Positions 53,075 to 61,413 are shown, counted from the first letter of the stretch. The stretch: 64,000 nucleotides of DNA from Neisseria perflava (GCF_024170405.1 NZ_JALJYC010000010.1:14928-78927); one strand, 5' to 3'. Notes: generated by a model from the letters alone, not told the origin. Numbers and translations are program-made.

Positions 53075-53105
53075 GTTTTCATCCTTTTCTTTTTTTATTG
53101 AATGC

Positions 53106-53144
53106 GATGCCGTCTGAAAAGCTGCTGTTTTCAGACGGCATGTC
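53106..53144 (-). terminator. AT-type uptake-sequence stem-loop between two minus-strand genes
   Basis: ATGCCGTCTGAAAA pairs with TTTTCAGACGGCAT, 11 bases after the stop of the repeat protein gene and 32 before the next start. Confidence 0.7.
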
Positions 53145-53154
53145 CGGTTTGAAT

Positions 53155-53472
53155 CTACCAAAGCTCCAGAACCAACTGCCCGAACGCCACCAAAATCGGT
53201 TCGCCGTTCAGATTATAGGTATTGGCCAAACGCGCATTCATCTTCGGTTTGATTTTTCCGCCACTGACAACCCAAGTATTGGCCAGTCGTGCCCCTTGTT
53301 TCGGTTTCAGTTCTTCGCCGTCGAAAACCCAAGTGGTCGCTAACCGAGCACCTTGTTTCGGTTTCAGCTCTTTTCCGTCAAAAATCCATGTATTGCTTAA
53401 CCGTGCGCCGTGTCGCGGCTTCAATTCTTCGCCGTCGCACACCCAGTCGCCGCTTAATTCGATGTCGGGCAT
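53155..53472 (-). CDS. small protein made of four to five 20-residue repeats
   Basis: 105 residues. Repeat unit W-(V/I)-F-D-G-x-E-L-K-P-K-x-G-A-R-L-x-N/T-T, starting at about residues 10, 30, 50, 70 and, degenerate, 90. No signal peptide or cysteine pair except one Cys. I recognise no function; the period and Trp/Gly/Pro pattern suggest a small beta-repeat fold. The gene starts 20 bases after the stop of the membrane protein gene, so the two are probably one operon. Confidence 0.75.
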   Translation of the reverse strand: MPDIELSGDWVCDGEELKPRHGARLSNTWIFDGKELKPKQGARLATTWVFDGEELKPKQGARLANTWVVSGGKIKPKMNARLANTYNLNGEPILVAFGQLVLELW

Positions 53473-53492
53473 GATGTTTCCTTTCTGTCAGA

Positions 53493-54602
53493 TTAAAGGC
53501 CTTTTTGCTCGGCCAAAGCCACGAAGTTTTGGATATAGGTATCCATTTCGTTGGCAATGGCTTCCATAATCAGCTTGCGTTTTTGCGGATGGTTGAAATC
53601 GTTGAGGGCTTCGTTGTCTTGGAAGAATTTCAATTGATAGCGGTCGCCGTGTTTCCAGCCGAACCAATACGGGGTAGTCGCAAATTTATTGCCGCTGCTC
53701 TCTTGAATGGTTTCGATGACACCGGCGATTTCCATTTTGGGTTCGGGGCGGTCAAAGCCGTAATAAAAAGCCGAACGCATCAGTTCGATGCTGAAATCCA
53801 GTTTTTGCCCGCCGGCTAAGGTGTAAACCGGTATGCTGATGCCGATATATTGGGAAGAGGCCTGATATTGGCCGACCACATGCGGCACGTCCATCTCTTT
53901 AAACTCATAGCCTTTGGCTTTCAGCAGGCGTTGCAGCTCCGTCCAGAAATACACATGCTTGTCGTATAAAGACAGCTCCTCGCCTTCCACATACAAATCG
54001 CACTGCTGCAATAAGGCTTGCACGCTGCTTTTCGGAATCGGATTGCTGGACACTTCGTACAAATCGTTTTTCAATACTTTGACGATTTCAAACAGCTCTT
54101 CTGCAAAATCGGCATAAAATCCGGCCACCAAGCGGCTTTTGTCCGTACCGGCAGTGGAAAATTCATTCATTTTTTTGATGATGTTGGTTACGCGCTGGAA
54201 CACGGCTTGGGTATTGGCTTCGCTGCTGTGCATTTGAATGTAAGAGAGCTGGAACAACAGCTCTTTCAACTCATCTACCGTTTCCACAGGCTCCTTACCG
54301 ACTGCAATGGTTACGCGGCCGTCTTCTACGATGTCTTTGAGGCGTTCTAAAAATTCGTGATACACCTCCTGTTTTTTCTCAAATACTTTCAGGTTTTTAT
54401 CGCGGTTTTCTTCTCTGGCGGTCTGGCCTTGCAGCAGAAAAACGGTCACGATGGCGGTCAGAATCGCACCGATGGCACTGTTGTTGATTTCTTCAGCCAG
54501 CTTGGGCAGTGCATCTTGATATAGTTGGTTAAAAACAAACAGGCTGAGCGAAATCGCCAGCAGAGTCCCCAGTAAAATAAGCAGTTTCTTAGACATTTCC
54601 AT
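53493..54602 (-). CDS. hypothetical membrane-anchored protein, unrecognised family
   Basis: 369 residues (an ATG at 54596 after GGATGGA is an alternative start). Two membrane segments at about 6-26 and 42-60, followed by a helical, charged cytoplasmic part and a C-terminal globular domain (HVYFWTELQRLLKAKGYEF, YWFGWKHGDRYQLKFFQDN). It is divergent from an XRE regulator gene and upstream of the 20-residue-repeat protein. The context suggests an accessory module, but no function can be assigned. Confidence 0.75.
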   Translation of the reverse strand: MEMSKKLLILLGTLLAISLSLFVFNQLYQDALPKLAEEINNSAIGAILTAIVTVFLLQGQTAREENRDKNLKVFEKKQEVYHEFLERLKDIVEDGRVTIAVGKEPVETVDELKELLFQLSYIQMHSSEANTQAVFQRVTNIIKKMNEFSTAGTDKSRLVAGFYADFAEELFEIVKVLKNDLYEVSSNPIPKSSVQALLQQCDLYVEGEELSLYDKHVYFWTELQRLLKAKGYEFKEMDVPHVVGQYQASSQYIGISIPVYTLAGGQKLDFSIELMRSAFYYGFDRPEPKMEIAGVIETIQESSGNKFATTPYWFGWKHGDRYQLKFFQDNEALNDFNHPQKRKLIMEAIANEMDTYIQNFVALAEQKGL

Positions 54603-54733
54603 CCGTTGTTGTCATAGCCATCACAAAATATCCGATAAAGGCATTCATCGGCGCGGTTTATGATGATAAACTTAGCCCGAAAACGGCAACATCAACTACC
54701 GATATGGATAACACCAACCCACAAGGAAGCCTG

Positions 54734-55138
54734 ATGAAAGTTCATGAAAAAATCCGTAAGATTCGCGAACTGAAAAATTTCTCGCAGGAGAATATGGCCG
54801 AGCAGTTGCAGATGTCGGTCAACGGCTATGCCAAAATCGAGCGCGGGGAGGTGGGCGTGCAGATGGACAAGTTGGAGCAGATTGCGGGTGTATTTGGGAT
54901 GGATGTGGTGGACTTGCTCTCGCTGGATAAAAATATGGTGTATCTGAATATTGAAAACAGTACCAATGCTTCCAATTATTATGCTTCGCAAGAGCAATAT
55001 ATTTTTGAAATTGAGAAATTAAAACAACAGGCCGGTTATTTGCAGGTGATGTTGGCGGAGAAAAACAGTTTTATCGAGCAGCAGCGGCAGCAGATTCAGA
55101 CCTTAAACGAATTGCTGCATACGTTGAAAACGAAATAA
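54734..55138 (+). CDS. XRE-family transcriptional regulator with C-terminal coiled coil
   Basis: 134 residues from the ATG at 54734, 6 bases after AAGGAAG (a further ATG at 54704 has no such site). Helix-turn-helix at about residues 6-60 (KIRELKNFSQENMAEQLQMSVNGYAKIERGE), then a Gln/Glu-rich predicted coiled coil (residues 85-132), which suggests dimerisation. It is divergent from the membrane protein gene and may control it. Confidence 0.9.
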   Translation: MKVHEKIRKIRELKNFSQENMAEQLQMSVNGYAKIERGEVGVQMDKLEQIAGVFGMDVVDLLSLDKNMVYLNIENSTNASNYYASQEQYIFEIEKLKQQAGYLQVMLAEKNSFIEQQRQQIQTLNELLHTLKTK

Positions 55139-55167
55139 ACCGGCGCTCCGGCGTGGTAAGATAGATA

Positions 55168-55211
55168 CAAAATGCCGTCTGAAAATCATGGGTTTTCAGA
55201 CGGCATTTTAA
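55168..55211 (+). terminator. AT-type uptake-sequence terminator of the XRE gene
   Basis: AAAATGCCGTCTGAAAA pairs with TTTTCAGACGGCATTTT. Confidence 0.85.
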
Positions 55212-55239
55212 TTGATAACGGCATAGTTTTCGGTATAAT
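55212..55239 (+). promoter_or_regulatory. strong sigma-70 promoter of the microprotein RNA
   Basis: TTGATA at 55212-55217, 16-base spacer, perfect TATAAT at 55234-55239. Initiation near 55246 gives a leader of about 76 bases before the ATG at 55322. Confidence 0.75.
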
Positions 55240-55262
55240 CAGCGGCGGAGCCAGGTAGCAAA

Positions 55263-55314
55263 ACAGCCCCGGTTGCGACGGGGCTGTCATGCCAAACCTC
55301 CCTAGAAAGGAGGT
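55263..55314 (+). promoter_or_regulatory. structured leader with sequestered ribosome-binding site
   Basis: Hairpin 1: ACAGCCCC (55263-55270) with GGGGCTGT (55280-55287). Hairpin 2: ACCTCC (55296-55301) with GGAGGT (55309-55314). The right arm of hairpin 2 is the ideal ribosome-binding site, 8 bases before the ATG, so the folded RNA should block translation. Confidence 0.7.
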
Positions 55315-55321
55315 AGTCAGT

Positions 55322-55414
55322 ATGAAACTCCTACTGCAACTAGGTAAGTTTCGATTGGCGGTCGTCATCGACCGTAGGGTTATCTTAGCCTTGCTGATGT
55401 ATTTCAGTCAATAA
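55322..55414 (+). CDS. 30-residue hydrophobic basic microprotein, possible type I toxin
   Basis: The frame reads MKLLLQLGKFRLAVVI then DRRVILALLMYFSQ and stops. It is amphipathic to membrane-like with five basic residues. The combination of strong promoter, tight hairpins before and within the frame (CGGTCG/CGACCG), a masked GGAGG site and an intrinsic terminator 33 bases later resembles mRNAs of type I toxins, but no antisense promoter was identified, and a leader peptide or structural RNA function is possible. Confidence 0.6.
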   Translation: MKLLLQLGKFRLAVVIDRRVILALLMYFSQ

Positions 55415-55418
55415 AAAC

Positions 55419-56744
55419 TTACCGCAAACAAAAAAACATCCGTTTTCCGCCTGCTGTTTCAAGCAGGCGGTTTTTTTTGTATAGACCCAGCAGCCCCTGT
55501 CCCAAGAATCCGCCTTTTTCAAAACCGGGTAACACAAAGAAATAGCCGCCGCCGAAGGGGGAAATGTATTCTTCCAGCGGTTCGCCGTTGAGCAGGTTTT
55601 GCACGAAGATAAAGCCGTCGGCAAGATTGGCTTGATAGCAGATGAAAATCAGGCCGACATCGAGTTGTCCGGCTTTGGACAGGCCGCGCGAGTAGTTGAA
55701 GGCGCGGCGGTAGAGCAGGTGTTTCTGCATAAATTCGGGGTCGCGCGGGTTGGCCAGACGCATATGGCTGTCTTTGGGGGTGATTTTGCCGTCGGGGTCT
55801 TTGGCGTAATCGGCGGTGTCGCTTTCTTTTTGGCCGTCAAGCGGGGCGCCGCTGTATTTTTTGCGCCCGAAAATGGTGTCTTGCTCTTGCAGCGGCGTTC
55901 TGTCCCAAAATTCGACGAAATGGCGGATGAGGCGCACGGCTTGGTAGCTGCCGTTTTTCGCCCAGGCCGGTTCGTCTCGGCTGTTGGTGGCGACGCCTGT
56001 CCATAAGACTTGGTCGGCGGTTTTGGGGTCGGATACATCGGGATTGCCCGAGCCGTCGCGGTAGCCTAAGAGGTTGCGCGAGGCAAGGGCGTCGGGTTCG
56101 GGCTTGGGCAGAAAGCCGTCTATGCTCCAGCGGATGATGGCGCTTTGGGCGGTGTGTTTCAGAATATCGCGCAGCGCGGCTTGGCAGGTTTCGGGCGAGA
56201 AGGCGCAAAATTGGAGGCTGAGGTCGCCGTCGCACCAGTCTTTTTGCAGTTTGTCGTTGGGAAAATCGCGCATTTCCTGCAAGTGGCGCGGTTTTTTCTC
56301 CGCTAGCCCGAAACGGCTGTCAAACAGGCTGTTGCCGACGGACAAGGTTATGGTGAGGCCGTCGGGTTTGAAGGTTTTGCCGACGATGCCGCTGCCGGCG
56401 GGCGGTAGTTTGTCGCTGCTGTCTTGGTATTCGCCGCCTTGGGTAAGGAACTCAATGCGTGCGGTAAGGGTGCGCAACAGGTTTTCCAAATCTTTGGCGC
56501 TGCTGCCGACGACATCAAAGGCGCACATAATGCCGAAAAGCTGGTGCGGCGTGGTAATCCCCGCTTGGTGGGCACCGTAGCAGGGGTAGGCGAAATCGGA
56601 GTGGTTTTCAGATGGCGGCGCGGCGTTTTTTTGCGCGGAGCAGCCGCTGAGGTGTCCGGCCAATACGCTGCCGGCGCCGAGGGCGAGGGCGGTTTTGAAC
56701 AGGGTGCGTTTGGCAGGTTGGGTGGGGGTAGGGTTGGCAGACAT
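55419..56744 (-). CDS. efeB: Dyp-type haem peroxidase EfeB
   Basis: Periplasmic component of the EfeUOB ferrous iron system, a dye-decolourising-type peroxidase. 441 residues with an N-terminal export signal; the twin-arginine position reads Lys12-Arg13 (AKRTLFKTAL) instead of RR, followed by a hydrophobic stretch and a Cys (LSGCSAQ). Dyp motif GYRDGSGNP (distal Asp), and HMRLANPRDPE. After FEKGGFLGQGLLGLYKK the last 18 or so codons run through the inverted repeat of an intrinsic terminator that belongs to the opposite strand, so the natural C-terminus may have been extended. Confidence 0.93.
   Translation of the reverse strand: MSANPTPTQPAKRTLFKTALALGAGSVLAGHLSGCSAQKNAAPPSENHSDFAYPCYGAHQAGITTPHQLFGIMCAFDVVGSSAKDLENLLRTLTARIEFLTQGGEYQDSSDKLPPAGSGIVGKTFKPDGLTITLSVGNSLFDSRFGLAEKKPRHLQEMRDFPNDKLQKDWCDGDLSLQFCAFSPETCQAALRDILKHTAQSAIIRWSIDGFLPKPEPDALASRNLLGYRDGSGNPDVSDPKTADQVLWTGVATNSRDEPAWAKNGSYQAVRLIRHFVEFWDRTPLQEQDTIFGRKKYSGAPLDGQKESDTADYAKDPDGKITPKDSHMRLANPRDPEFMQKHLLYRRAFNYSRGLSKAGQLDVGLIFICYQANLADGFIFVQNLLNGEPLEEYISPFGGGYFFVLPGFEKGGFLGQGLLGLYKKNRLLETAGGKRMFFCLR
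55447..55478 (+). terminator. intrinsic terminator of the microprotein transcript
   Basis: CCGCCTGCT (55447-55455), loop, AGCAGGCGG (55462-55470), then eight T. It lies within the 3' coding end of the convergent efeB. Confidence 0.85.
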
Positions 56745-56831
56745 GGTTGAGCTCTTTTCTTTGTGGGAATCAATGGGCGCGTGTGTGTTTGTATGCGGAC
56801 AACGGATTTTCAGACGGCCTGAATGTTGTGT

Positions 56832-57161
56832 TTATAATTTAAAGCGAAAGGGAACATTAACGGCTTTCGGAATAATTTTTCCATCTTGGATTGTCGGTTT
56901 TAATTTCGCTCGGCGGGCGGCTTTCAGCGCGGCTTCGTCCAAACGCGGGTAGCCGCTGCTTTTAATCAACGTTGCTTCTATGTTTCCGTTTTCGTCCTGA
57001 TAAATCCTCACCCTGGCAACGCCCTGTTCGCGCAAATGGACGGAATGCGGCGGGTATTGCGCCTTAGGCAGCCAGCCGATGGGCGGGTTGTCTGAGGCGC
57101 GGGCGGGGTACACCGTCAGACAGAGCAAAAATACGGCAAGGATATATTGCAAACGAATCAT
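56832..57161 (-). CDS. short exported protein with TonB C-terminal domain
   Basis: 109 residues: signal peptide (cleavage after ARA near residue 22) and a TonB-type domain (YPPHSVHLREQGVARVRIYQDENG, SSGYPRLDEAAL, PFRFKL). There is no membrane anchor or proline-rich spacer, so it is not a full TonB. It lies between efeO and efeB on the same strand, which suggests a part in iron delivery across the periplasm. Confidence 0.85.
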   Translation of the reverse strand: MIRLQYILAVFLLCLTVYPARASDNPPIGWLPKAQYPPHSVHLREQGVARVRIYQDENGNIEATLIKSSGYPRLDEAALKAARRAKLKPTIQDGKIIPKAVNVPFRFKL

Positions 57162-57318
57162 CAGATTCCCCTCTTATGGATTCTTGATGTTTGGCGGTAC
57201 TTGAGGCCGTCTGAAAGTTTGTGTTTATGGTGCTGAGGGTAGGTCAAATGAAAAGCGGATGGGTATTTTGAACGGTGTCCATTGTGTTTTTATATTTTGA
57301 TGGTATGCGGCTCATGGT

Positions 57319-57358
57319 TTTCAGACGGCCTGAACCGTTATTCAGGCCGTCTGAAAAT
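57319..57358. repeat. uptake-sequence inverted repeat between efeO and the TonB-domain gene
   Basis: TTTTCAGACGGCCTGAA and TTCAGGCCGTCTGAAAA form a perfect 17-bp stem with a 6-base loop. The arms are in the reverse order relative to the usual terminator pairs, and no T-run follows on either strand. Confidence 0.65.
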
Positions 57359-57374
57359 CAGTCAGAGCGCAGGT

Positions 57375-58556
57375 TTAATTCAAACCCAGCGTACCGCGCA
57401 GTTGTCCCAAATCTTCCGCCAGCGCGTTAATCGGCGCTTGCAGGGCTTTGCGGTCGGCTTCGGAGAGTTTGTCATACGGCTCGAATCCGTCGGCTTTTTT
57501 GTATTTGGCCAGCGTGTCGTTGACGGTTTTGAAGTTGGCGTCCACTTTGTCCAAAAGCGCTTGATTTTTCTCGGCAATCATCGGGCGGAACAAATCGACG
57601 ATTTTTTGTGCACCCTCGACGTTGGCTTGGAAGTCGCTCAAGTCGGTGCGGCTGTAACGGTCTTCTTCGCCGCTGATTTTGCTGCCGGCCACTTCTTCAA
57701 TCAGCGCGTTGGCGCCGCCGACGACTTTGCTCGGCGGGAAGCTCAATACGTCGATTTCCTGTTGCAGCGCGGTCACGTCGGCCAGCAGTTTGTCGGCGGT
57801 GGCTTGAACGTCTTTCACATCGTTTTTCACCCACAGCGCGTATTCGATGCGGTGGAAGCCGGTAAAGGCATCGTCGTTGGCACCGGCTTTGAAATCGTCT
57901 TCACGCGCGTCGATGGCGGGGTCGAGTTCGTTGAACAATTCGGCAATCGGTTCGATGCGTTCGTAGTGGTAACGGGTTGAAGTAAATAAAGATTTTGCTT
58001 TGTTAATATCGCCTGCTTTTACGGCGGCGACAAAGTCTTTGGTTTTGGCCACCAGCTCTTTGGCCTCGCCTTGGACATACACTTTATAGTCGGCCAGCGG
58101 CTGCGCCAGTTTTTCCAAATCGGCTTCGGCGGTGGTGTCTTTAAAGCCGCTGTCGGTCACGGTCAGCTTGCCGCGTGGGTTGGTCAGCAGGCCGCAGGTC
58201 ATTTCATACTCGCCCGGCAGCAGGGTCACGGTCATTTTGTCGCTCAAGCCCGGGGCGATGTTTTCGCGCTCGTCCACCACCATCACGCCTTTGAGGATTT
58301 CCCATTCCAGCTTGCGGCCAGAGTCGTTTTTGATGTTGAACACGGTCTGGCCGCTGGGCACGGTCAGTTCCATCGGATTACAGGCGGTGTCGTTGACGGC
58401 GATGTCAAACGAGCCGTCGGCGTTGGCTTTGCCGCTGTTGGCAGACGCGCCGGACGCGGGGGCGGCGGTTTTTTCGGCTTCCGGCGGCTGGCAGGCGCTC
58501 AGGCCGAGCGCCAGCAAGACGGACAGGGATAATGCGGTCAAACGGGTTGCTTTCAT
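57375..58556 (-). CDS. efeO: EfeO iron-binding lipoprotein (cupredoxin plus M75 domain)
   Basis: 393 residues with a lipobox (LSAC, Cys22). The N-terminal cupredoxin domain is at about 45-135 (FDIAVNDTACNPMELTVPSGQTVFNI), and the imelysin/M75 helical domain with the HxxE metal motif GFHRIEYALW at about 255. EfeO binds periplasmic iron and hands it to EfeU. It follows efeU in the same direction. Confidence 0.95.
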   Translation of the reverse strand: MKATRLTALSLSVLLALGLSACQPPEAEKTAAPASGASANSGKANADGSFDIAVNDTACNPMELTVPSGQTVFNIKNDSGRKLEWEILKGVMVVDERENIAPGLSDKMTVTLLPGEYEMTCGLLTNPRGKLTVTDSGFKDTTAEADLEKLAQPLADYKVYVQGEAKELVAKTKDFVAAVKAGDINKAKSLFTSTRYHYERIEPIAELFNELDPAIDAREDDFKAGANDDAFTGFHRIEYALWVKNDVKDVQATADKLLADVTALQQEIDVLSFPPSKVVGGANALIEEVAGSKISGEEDRYSRTDLSDFQANVEGAQKIVDLFRPMIAEKNQALLDKVDANFKTVNDTLAKYKKADGFEPYDKLSEADRKALQAPINALAEDLGQLRGTLGLN

Positions 58557-58738
58557 GGGATACCTCTTTCCTGGTTAAATGTGAAACGGTCAAACAGTTA
58601 AGATTTTCAGACGGCCTTGCGGGACGGAGGCCGTCTGAAAAATACGGCAAGGCAATGGCATACCTGCTAACGGCTGGGGTTCGGCGGTTGGTTTTGTTTG
58701 CTCAGGCTGGTCTGCTGACGGAAGTAACGGCAACCGCT

Positions 58739-59572
58739 TTACGGGCGGGCAGCGGATACGGGTTTCGTCGGTTTGCTATCGCGCAAAAACCAGACCATTA
58801 CCGGCACCAAATACAGCAGCCACGCCCACACCTCGCCTTCGGTCGGATGGTCGGTGTAGCCGAAAAAGCCGCCGAGCAAGACACCCAAGGGGCTGTCTTC
58901 GTGCAGGTAAGTCGATGAATCAAAAACAATATCCTGCAAATAATTCCACACACCCGCTTCATGCAGCGCCCGCAGCGAACCGGCCACCAAACCGGCCGCC
59001 ACAATAATCAGAAACACGCCCGTCCAGCGGAAAAACTTCGCCAAATTCAGGCGCATACCGCCTTGATAAATCAGCGCGCCAATAATGACTGCCGCCAGCA
59101 ATCCCAATACCGCCCCCAGCGGCATGGCCCAAGTTTGGCTTTGTTGGAACACCGCCAGCAGGAAAAACACGCTCTCCATACCTTCGCGTGCTACCGCCAA
59201 AAACGCCATCGTCACCAGCGCCCAGCCTTGCCCTTTGCCCTGATTCAGCGCGGCCTGTACAGACTGCTCCAACTGCCGCTTCATGTTGCGGGCGGCTTTT
59301 TTCATCCACAAAACCATATAGGTCAGCATGGCCACCGCCACCAAACCGAGTACGCCGACCACAAATTCCTGCTGTTTCTGCGGAATTTCGCCGGTAGCGG
59401 TATGAATGCCCCAGCCTGCCGCCAAACACAGCAGCGCCGCCGCGACAACGCCCAGCCAGACTTTCGGCATCAGGTTGCTGTGGCCGGACTGTTTGAGAAA
59501 ACCGGCCACAATGCCGACAATCAGCGCGGCTTCAATGCCCTCGCGCAGCATAATCAGAAAGACAATCAACAT
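58739..59572 (-). CDS. efeU: EfeU/FTR1-type high-affinity iron permease
   Basis: 277 residues from the ATG at 59572 (MLIVFLIMLREGIE), 8 bases after CGGAA; a TTG seven codons earlier is less likely. Seven predicted helices and both R-E-G-x-E iron motifs (REGIE and REGME) are seen. It imports iron oxidised or delivered by EfeO and EfeB. First gene of the operon, with promoter and a probable Fur site upstream. Confidence 0.95.
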   Translation of the reverse strand: MLIVFLIMLREGIEAALIVGIVAGFLKQSGHSNLMPKVWLGVVAAALLCLAAGWGIHTATGEIPQKQQEFVVGVLGLVAVAMLTYMVLWMKKAARNMKRQLEQSVQAALNQGKGQGWALVTMAFLAVAREGMESVFFLLAVFQQSQTWAMPLGAVLGLLAAVIIGALIYQGGMRLNLAKFFRWTGVFLIIVAAGLVAGSLRALHEAGVWNYLQDIVFDSSTYLHEDSPLGVLLGGFFGYTDHPTEGEVWAWLLYLVPVMVWFLRDSKPTKPVSAARP

Positions 59573-59994
59573 AAGCGGGATTCCGTTTTGCAACAGGCAA
59601 TGATTAAAATTGCTACCGTTATAGGCTTTTGAATAAATAAATGCAAATTATTTTTATTTTTTAATAAGTAGCCGATCATTTAAATTTTTTAACGCTTTGG
59701 CGGGAACTATTTAAGATGCATTTATGGCAGGCGGTGAATCGGGATGAGTATCGAATCAGTGCCATGATTCAGACGGCCTAAGGGCAGGCCGTCTGAAAAA
59801 TCAAAACCAGACAAGCAGGCGGCGCGCTTTGGGATGGGCGGTTTGTCGGCAGGCTGTCGCCGAACAATCCGAAAGACGGGTGTTTCTGTGTTAAAATCAC
59901 CGCCGCGTATGCGAATACGCAAGCATTTGATATTCCGATTGGTTTGATGCCGTCTGAAAAAGATTTCAGACGGCCTTGATTGATAAGCAACAGC
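59573..59994. other. divergent region between efeU and mltA
   Basis: 422 bases. It contains the efeU promoter and AT-rich Fur-like site (59618-59665), an inverted uptake pair in reverse order (59769-59798), and a second pair (59947-59976) ending 18 bases before the mltA ATG. No reading frame was seen. Confidence 0.6.
59618..59665 (-). promoter_or_regulatory. efeU promoter with Fur-like AT-rich site
   Basis: On the minus strand TTGCAT (59646-59641), a 17-base spacer, TATAAC (59623-59618). The -35 lies in the run AAATTATTTTTATTTT (59644-59659), which matches the ATTAT-type hexamers of Fur boxes. Iron repression is expected from the family and consistent with this, but the match is degenerate. 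Confidence 0.55.
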
Positions 59995-61305
59995 ATGACA
60001 AAAAAAATCATTTTCCGCACGGCGCTTTTGGGTATAACCGCCGCGCTGCTCGCCGCCTGTCCGAGCAAAAGCATTAAGCGAACCGAGCCTGTTGTCAGCG
60101 GCCCCGACCGTCCGACCGGTACGCCGTTTGCCGTCGGCACCACCGTTACCCCCGGCGGCGGCGCTTCTTATACCGTGGTGCCATACAGCGCTTTGCCGCA
60201 TTGGTCGCTCCAGCATTTTGTCAACAGTCTGCAATCGTTTAAGCAGGGCTGCGAGAAGCTGAAAAACCGCGCCGGTTGGCAGGATGTGTGCGCCCAAGCC
60301 ATGCAGACGCCCAACCACCACCATCAGGCCAAGCTGTTTTTCGAGCGCTATTTCACGCCTTGGCAGGTAAGCGGCAACGGCTTGCAGGCCGGCACGATTA
60401 CCGGCTACTATATCCCGCTGATGCACGGCGACATCAAGCAAACCTCGAAAGCGCGTTTCCCGATTTACGGCATTCCGAATGATTTTGTTTCCGTGCCGCT
60501 GCCGGTGAATCTGCGCGGCAGCAAAGCCGTGGTGCGCGTGCGCCCGAGCGGGCAGAACATGGGTTTGATTGACAATGCGGGGCAATACAGCGCCGATTTG
60601 TCCAAATTCCCGATTACCGGCCGCACCACCGCGCTTAAAGGCCGTTTCGCCGGCAATCAATTTGTGCCGTATTACACCCGCGCCCAAATCAACGGCGGCG
60701 CGCTTGACGGCAAAGCGCCGATTTTAGGCTATGCCGACGACCCGGTAGAGCTGTTTTTCATGCATGTGCAAGGTTCGGGCACGCTGCAAACCCCGAGCGG
60801 GCAGAAAGTGGCGCTGGGTTATGCCGATAAAAACGAATATCCGTATGTTTCCATCGGCCGCTATATGGCGGATAAGGGCTATCTGACGCTGGGGCAGACT
60901 TCCATGCAGGGCATTAAGGCTTATATGCAGCAAAACCCGCAGCGGCTGGCCGAAGTGTTGGGGCAGAATCCGAGCTATGTTTTCTTCCGCAAACTGGACA
61001 ACGGCAACGGCGCCATCGGTGCGCTGGGCACGCCGTTGATGGGCGAGTATGCCGGTGCCATCGACCGCCATTACATCACGCTGGGTGCGCCCTTATTTGT
61101 GGCAACGGCTCATCCCCTGACCCGCAAAGCCCTCAACCGCCTGATTATGGCGCAGGACACCGGCAGCGCGATTAAAGGCGCGGTGCGTGTCGATTATTTC
61201 TGGGGTTACGGTGATGAAGCGGGCAATACGGCGGGCAAGCAGAAAACCACCGGCTATGTGTGGCAGCTGCTGCCCAATGGCATGAAACCGGAATACAGGC
61301 CTTAA
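59995..61305 (+). CDS. mltA: membrane-bound lytic murein transglycosylase A (GNA33-like lipoprotein)
   Basis: Cleaves peptidoglycan between MurNAc and GlcNAc with formation of the 1,6-anhydro ring. 436 residues from the ATG at 59995; lipobox LLAAC (Cys18). MltA features: GNGLQAGTITGYYIPLMHG, the 3D-type C-terminal domain with the catalytic Asp in VRVDYFWGYGDEAG, and FFMHVQGSGTLQTPSG. The meningococcal homologue is the vaccine antigen GNA33. An uptake-sequence pair ends just before the start codon. Confidence 0.96.
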   Translation: MTKKIIFRTALLGITAALLAACPSKSIKRTEPVVSGPDRPTGTPFAVGTTVTPGGGASYTVVPYSALPHWSLQHFVNSLQSFKQGCEKLKNRAGWQDVCAQAMQTPNHHHQAKLFFERYFTPWQVSGNGLQAGTITGYYIPLMHGDIKQTSKARFPIYGIPNDFVSVPLPVNLRGSKAVVRVRPSGQNMGLIDNAGQYSADLSKFPITGRTTALKGRFAGNQFVPYYTRAQINGGALDGKAPILGYADDPVELFFMHVQGSGTLQTPSGQKVALGYADKNEYPYVSIGRYMADKGYLTLGQTSMQGIKAYMQQNPQRLAEVLGQNPSYVFFRKLDNGNGAIGALGTPLMGEYAGAIDRHYITLGAPLFVATAHPLTRKALNRLIMAQDTGSAIKGAVRVDYFWGYGDEAGNTAGKQKTTGYVWQLLPNGMKPEYRP

Positions 61306-61312
61306 TTGCAAA

Positions 61313-61370
61313 CAGGCCGTCTGAAAACAACAGCTTTTAGCCACGCCGAACAGCATTTTCAGACGGCCTG
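61313..61370 (+). terminator. uptake-sequence stem-loop after mltA
   Basis: CAGGCCGTCTGAAAA at 61314-61328 pairs with the inverse arm at 61355-61369 around a 26-base loop; no T-run. Confidence 0.65.
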
Positions 61371-61413
61371 AGGCTCAGGCGTATTGCCATCACGCAAACG
61401 CGCCAAAATCCCT

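Noticed and set aside
55246..55321. tRNA-like or cloverleaf RNA gene upstream of the microprotein
   Set aside because: The two hairpins do not form an acceptor stem or anticodon arm, and the second hairpin is explained by ribosome-binding site sequestration.
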